A stretch of DNA of 64,000 nt from the NCBI RefSeq assembly GCF_035989305.1, contig NZ_CP108514.1:4441501-4505500 (forward strand). The letters run 5' to 3'. Made by a program: the position numbers and the translations under genes. The first letter of the stretch is position 1. The number at the start of each line of letters is the position of its first letter. This stretch comes from Streptomyces sp. NBC_01233. Its GTDB lineage: Bacteria; Actinomycetota; Actinomycetes; Streptomycetales; Streptomycetaceae. Of the stretch, positions 61,302 to 64,000 are shown in pieces. The notes beneath the pieces were generated by a model that was given only the letters and a program-made list of their open reading frames with translations, was not told where the DNA came from and ran no database searches.

Positions 61302-61526
61302 ACGCTTACCTATTGCCGCCCGCAGGGGGCCGTAAGCGCCCTGCGGCCGTCCGAGACCGCATTGCCCTCGTTCGGCCGATGCGGCTCTCCCGGGGAGCGG
61401 TGTATGCCTCCCGGAGGCACGCACCCGCCCGGGCCGAGCCGGGACGGTGTGCGCAGAGAGGGCTCATACGGACCTTCCGGACCTGCCGTATGGACGCCCT
61501 AAGCGCAGTGCGATGATGGCCCGGCC

Positions 61527-62369
61527 ATGTCTGACCCCCACGCGACGCACGCCGGAGCCGGCCTCCGGCTCATCCGGGCCGCGGTGTTCACCGCGGTCTG
61601 CGTCGTGCTGTCCGCGGCCGGGCACGCCCTGGCGTCCTGCGCCGCCGTGCCCTGGTGGTCGCTGTGCACCGGCTTCCTCGCCGTCTTCGCCGTCGCGGCC
61701 ACGCTCGCGGGCCGCCGGCGCACGCTGCCCGGCATCGCCGCCGGGCTCACCGCCGGCCAACTGGCCCTGCACGCGCTCTTCGGCCTCGGCCAGCACAACG
61801 CCGTGGCCGCGCCGGTACCGGCCGGCACCTCCGACGCTTCGCTCGCGGCACTCGCCGCCCGGCTGGTCTGCGGGGGCAACTCCGTACCGCTCAGCCAGGC
61901 CGACGCCCGGCAGATCCTGGAAGCCGCGGGTCTGGACCCGGCCGCCCTGGCCCAACAGGCCGGGCAGGTCGCGCAGGCAGGACAGGCCGCTGCGCAGGGA
62001 CACAGCGCCCACGCGCACGTGGCCCAGGCCGCCACCGCAGCGCCCGCGACCGGCCTGTTCAGCCCGGCCATGCTGCTCGGCCACCTGCTGGCCGCGCTCG
62101 CCGCCGGCTGGCTGCTCGGCCGCGGCGACGCCGCTCTCTTCCGGCTCGTGGAACTGTCCCGGCTCTCCGCCGAAGCCGTCCCGGTACGCCCGCTGCGCGC
62201 CGCACTGGCCCTCGTACGGGCCCTCGGCGCCGGCCTGCCGGGCGCGCCCGCCCGGCTCCCGCAGGCCCTGCGCACCGGGGCCGACCCGGCCGCCTGCACC
62301 GGCCGGGAAGCACTCCAGCACACGGTGATCAGGCGCGGGCCGCCCACGGCCCTCGCCCTCGCAGCCTGA
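61527..62369 (+). CDS. Integral membrane protein of the copper cluster
   Basis: A 280-residue membrane protein. Helices lie near 15-38, 42-62, 68-90 and 175-200. A periplasmic-type loop between them contains QGHSAHAHVAQ, a His-rich segment that could bind copper, and GQLALHALFGLGQHN. It precedes ycnI and the Sco gene on the same strand, a layout I recall in Streptomyces copper-handling loci. No enzyme motif; the C-terminal tail is cytoplasmic and Arg-rich. Confidence 0.65.
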   Translation: MSDPHATHAGAGLRLIRAAVFTAVCVVLSAAGHALASCAAVPWWSLCTGFLAVFAVAATLAGRRRTLPGIAAGLTAGQLALHALFGLGQHNAVAAPVPAGTSDASLAALAARLVCGGNSVPLSQADARQILEAAGLDPAALAQQAGQVAQAGQAAAQGHSAHAHVAQAATAAPATGLFSPAMLLGHLLAALAAGWLLGRGDAALFRLVELSRLSAEAVPVRPLRAALALVRALGAGLPGAPARLPQALRTGADPAACTGREALQHTVIRRGPPTALALAA

Positions 62370-62477
62370 CGCGGCACCCTCCTCCCCAGGGACACACGGT
62401 GGGAGCACCGGTGCCGCGAACTCCGCGCGCGCCCGTGCGCGGATCCACCGTCACCGCTTCCGTGGAGTGTTTCTGCC

Positions 62478-63200
62478 ATGAAGACCTCTCGCGTCTCCTT
62501 CGCCGCCGCCCTCGCCGCCGGCACCGTCCTCGTTCTGTCCGGTACCGCCTTCGCGCACGTCGGCGTGCAGCCCGTCGGAGAGGCCGCCAAGGGTGGCTAC
62601 GCGACGCTCAACTTCAAGGTCCCCAACGAGCGCGACAACGCTTCGACTACCCAGGTCGAGGTCAACTTCCCGGTCGACCAGCCGCTCACGTCCGTCATGC
62701 CGCAGGACATCCCCGGCTGGACGTCCAGCGTCGAGAAGACCAAGCTCGACAAGCCGCTGACCGTGCACGGCAAGCAGGTCAACGAGGTCGTCACCAAGGT
62801 GACCTGGACCGGCGGCAAGATCGAGGCCGGGAAGTTCCAGCAGTTCCCGGTCTCCGTCGGCAAGCTGCCCGAGAACGCCGAGCAGATGGTCTTCAAGTCC
62901 ATCCAGACCTACGACAACGGCGAGGTCGTCCGCTGGATCGAGGAGGCCAAGGAAGGCGCCGCGGAACCGCAGAGCCCGGCGCCCGTCCTGAAGCTGACCG
63001 CCGCGAAGGGCGACGCCCACCACGGCGCCGCAAAGACCGACGAGGCGAAGAACACCGAAAAGGACGCCGGGCACGGCCACGACGAGGCCGCCGCCGAGCA
63101 CGGCTCGGACACCACCGCGCGCGTCCTCGGCATCGCCGGCATCGTCATCGGACTCGGCGGGGTCGCCTTCGGCGTCGCCTCGCGTCGCCGCTCCGCCTGA
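62478..63200 (+). CDS. YcnI-family copper-binding membrane protein (DUF1775)
   Basis: A 240-residue protein with a signal peptide ending GTAFA, leaving an N-terminal mature His (AHVGVQP), a key copper ligand in YcnI. The DUF1775 domain (about 27-165) contains GGYATLNFKVPNERDNASTT and PGWTSSVEKTKL. A His-rich linker (GDAHHGAAKT, GHGHDEAAAEHG) is followed by a C-terminal TM helix at about 205-235. It binds Cu(II) outside the membrane, probably delivering it to the following Sco protein. Confidence 0.9.
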   Translation: MKTSRVSFAAALAAGTVLVLSGTAFAHVGVQPVGEAAKGGYATLNFKVPNERDNASTTQVEVNFPVDQPLTSVMPQDIPGWTSSVEKTKLDKPLTVHGKQVNEVVTKVTWTGGKIEAGKFQQFPVSVGKLPENAEQMVFKSIQTYDNGEVVRWIEEAKEGAAEPQSPAPVLKLTAAKGDAHHGAAKTDEAKNTEKDAGHGHDEAAAEHGSDTTARVLGIAGIVIGLGGVAFGVASRRRSA

Positions 63201-63266
63201 CCTGCGGCGCCCGTCGGCGCCACCGCTCCGTATCCGAACCATCCCCGATCCCAGGGACTCCTCTCC

Positions 63267-63920
63267 ATGCGCACCACACGTGTGACGGCCGCCGCTCTCC
63301 TCGCAGCGGCCGCCCTCACCCTCACCGCCTGCGGCGGTGAGCCCGCCAAGACCGGCTCGGTCACCCAGATCTCCGGCGGCCAGAGCAACGCCAAGGCCGC
63401 GACCGTCCTGGACCGCCCCTTCGACAAGCCGGAGCTCGTCCTCACGGACACCACCGGCAAGCCGTGGAACCTGCGTGAGCAGACCAAGGGCAAGCCGACG
63501 CTGATCTACTTCGGCTACACCAGCTGCCCCGACGTGTGCCCGCTGACGATGAGCAACATCGCCGTCGCCAAGATGGCACTCCCCAAGGCCGACCAGGACA
63601 ACCTGCGGATCGTCTTCGTCACCACCGACCCCGAACGGGACACTCCCGAGTCCCTCGCCTCGTGGCTCAAGGGGCAGGACCCGTCCTTCATCGGACTCAC
63701 CGGGGACTTCGCCGCCATCCAGGCCGCCGCACGCACGCTCGGCATCGGTATAGAGGCGGCCAAGAAGGACGCCAACGGCAACGTCGTCTCCATGCACGGC
63801 GCGCAGGTCATCGCGTTCTCGCCCAAGACCGACGAGGGCTACGTGCTCTACGGCGAGGGCACCACCGTCGACGACTACACCAAGGACCTGCCGAAGCTCA
63901 TCAAGGGAGAGAACCCGTGA
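63267..63920 (+). CDS. Sco1/SenC-type copper chaperone lipoprotein
   Basis: A 217-residue lipoprotein (lipobox LTAC, Cys at about residue 22). The thioredoxin-like Sco domain has the CxxxC motif TSCPDVCPLT (near 85-95) and a conserved His in SMHGAQV (near 175). Sco proteins assemble the copper centres of cytochrome oxidase; in S. lividans the Sco gene of this cluster is needed for copper-dependent development. Its stop overlaps the next start (GTGA). Confidence 0.93.
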   Translation: MRTTRVTAAALLAAAALTLTACGGEPAKTGSVTQISGGQSNAKAATVLDRPFDKPELVLTDTTGKPWNLREQTKGKPTLIYFGYTSCPDVCPLTMSNIAVAKMALPKADQDNLRIVFVTTDPERDTPESLASWLKGQDPSFIGLTGDFAAIQAAARTLGIGIEAAKKDANGNVVSMHGAQVIAFSPKTDEGYVLYGEGTTVDDYTKDLPKLIKGENP

Positions 63921-64000
63921 ACGCCCGCACCACCCGCACCCTCGCCGCCGCCCTCGCCCTGACGGCGGCCCTCGCCCTGTCCGGCTGCTCCGGCGACAGC
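63917..64000 (+). CDS. Lipoprotein, probable PCu(A)C/ECuC copper chaperone (partial, cut by window end)
   Basis: Only the first 28 codons are present. GTG 63917 overlaps the Sco stop. The visible part is a lipoprotein signal (LAAALALTAALALSGCSGDS, lipobox LSGC). In S. lividans the gene after Sco encodes the ECuC copper chaperone, so that identity is inferred from context alone. Confidence 0.55.
   Translation, partial: MNARTTRTLAAALALTAALALSGCSGDS

Overview
The window is chromosomal DNA of a Streptomyces species or a very close relative. The evidence is very high GC, strong G/C third-codon bias, GTG/TTG starts behind GGAGG-type ribosome binding sites, a SigF/SigN sporulation sigma-factor pair, a subtilisin-inhibitor-like protein, and TTA codons confined to one extracellular protease. 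From memory of S. coelicolor, the order upp - tadA - sigF - sigN - ... - fatty acyl-CoA ligase - ... - pepP - Sco follows the core segment around SCO4043 to SCO3964. Four exact copies of the ParB site GTTTCACGTGAAAC (at 20.2, 33.5 twice and 47.8 kb) place the window in the origin-proximal centromere region.

Layout. 0-9 kb: HhH-GPD DNA repair protein, cupin, an opcA with no zwf beside it, an internally deleted HerA-like ATPase, a small VapB-annotated protein, a LytR_C protein, upp, a universal stress protein, an IS110-family element with a structured leader, and tadA with its acidic partner. 9-12 kb: tRNA-Ser(CGA), small secreted and hydrophobic proteins, sigF and sigN. 12-16 kb: lipoprotein, tail-anchored protein, a MarR/MFS efflux pair with a double operator, and a TetR regulator. 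16-22 kb: a minus-strand operon of response regulator, histidine kinase, GT2-GtrA and an ArnT-like GT39, which looks like envelope glycosylation under two-component control. 22-27 kb: amidohydrolase with ABM protein, Lrp with DUF2797, SMP-30 lactonase, PH-domain protein, tRNA-Arg(ACG) and tRNA-Ser(GCT). 27-34 kb: SSI-like inhibitor, a 1131-residue PAS/pseudo-histidine-kinase/tandem-receiver protein, a membrane-anchored ABM protein, acyl-CoA ligase and an ECF sigma factor. 34-39 kb: a five-gene overlapping operon matching the mycobacterial igr steroid side-chain cassette (ChsE1-ChsH2-ChsE2-ChsH1-Ltp2). 39-44 kb: a small secreted Asn/Ser-rich protein, a low-complexity membrane protein, and a lactococcin-972-like bacteriocin gene with its DUF1430-type permease, ATPase and a coupled 41-residue hydrophobic microprotein. 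44-51 kb: tRNA-Ser(TGA), a TPR-like membrane protein, a trypsin-like protease with two TTA codons, a cysteine dioxygenase/YeiH exporter/LysR group and an HtrA-like protease. 51-61 kb: GDPD, an anti-sigma-type ATPase, a SEC-C protein, a Prim-Pol-like protein, a GAF/SpoIIE phosphatase-like protein, pepP, an IS1182-family element and a second anti-sigma-type ATPase. 61-64 kb: a copper-delivery cluster (membrane protein, YcnI, Sco, and the start of a lipoprotein cut by the window end).

Most of the window is conserved core genome. The accessory or unusual parts are the two insertion sequences, the steroid-type cassette, the bacteriocin operon, the tandem-repeat tract upstream of the TTA-containing protease, and the deleted HerA gene. 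Functions are read from motifs and gene order by eye; no database search was run.
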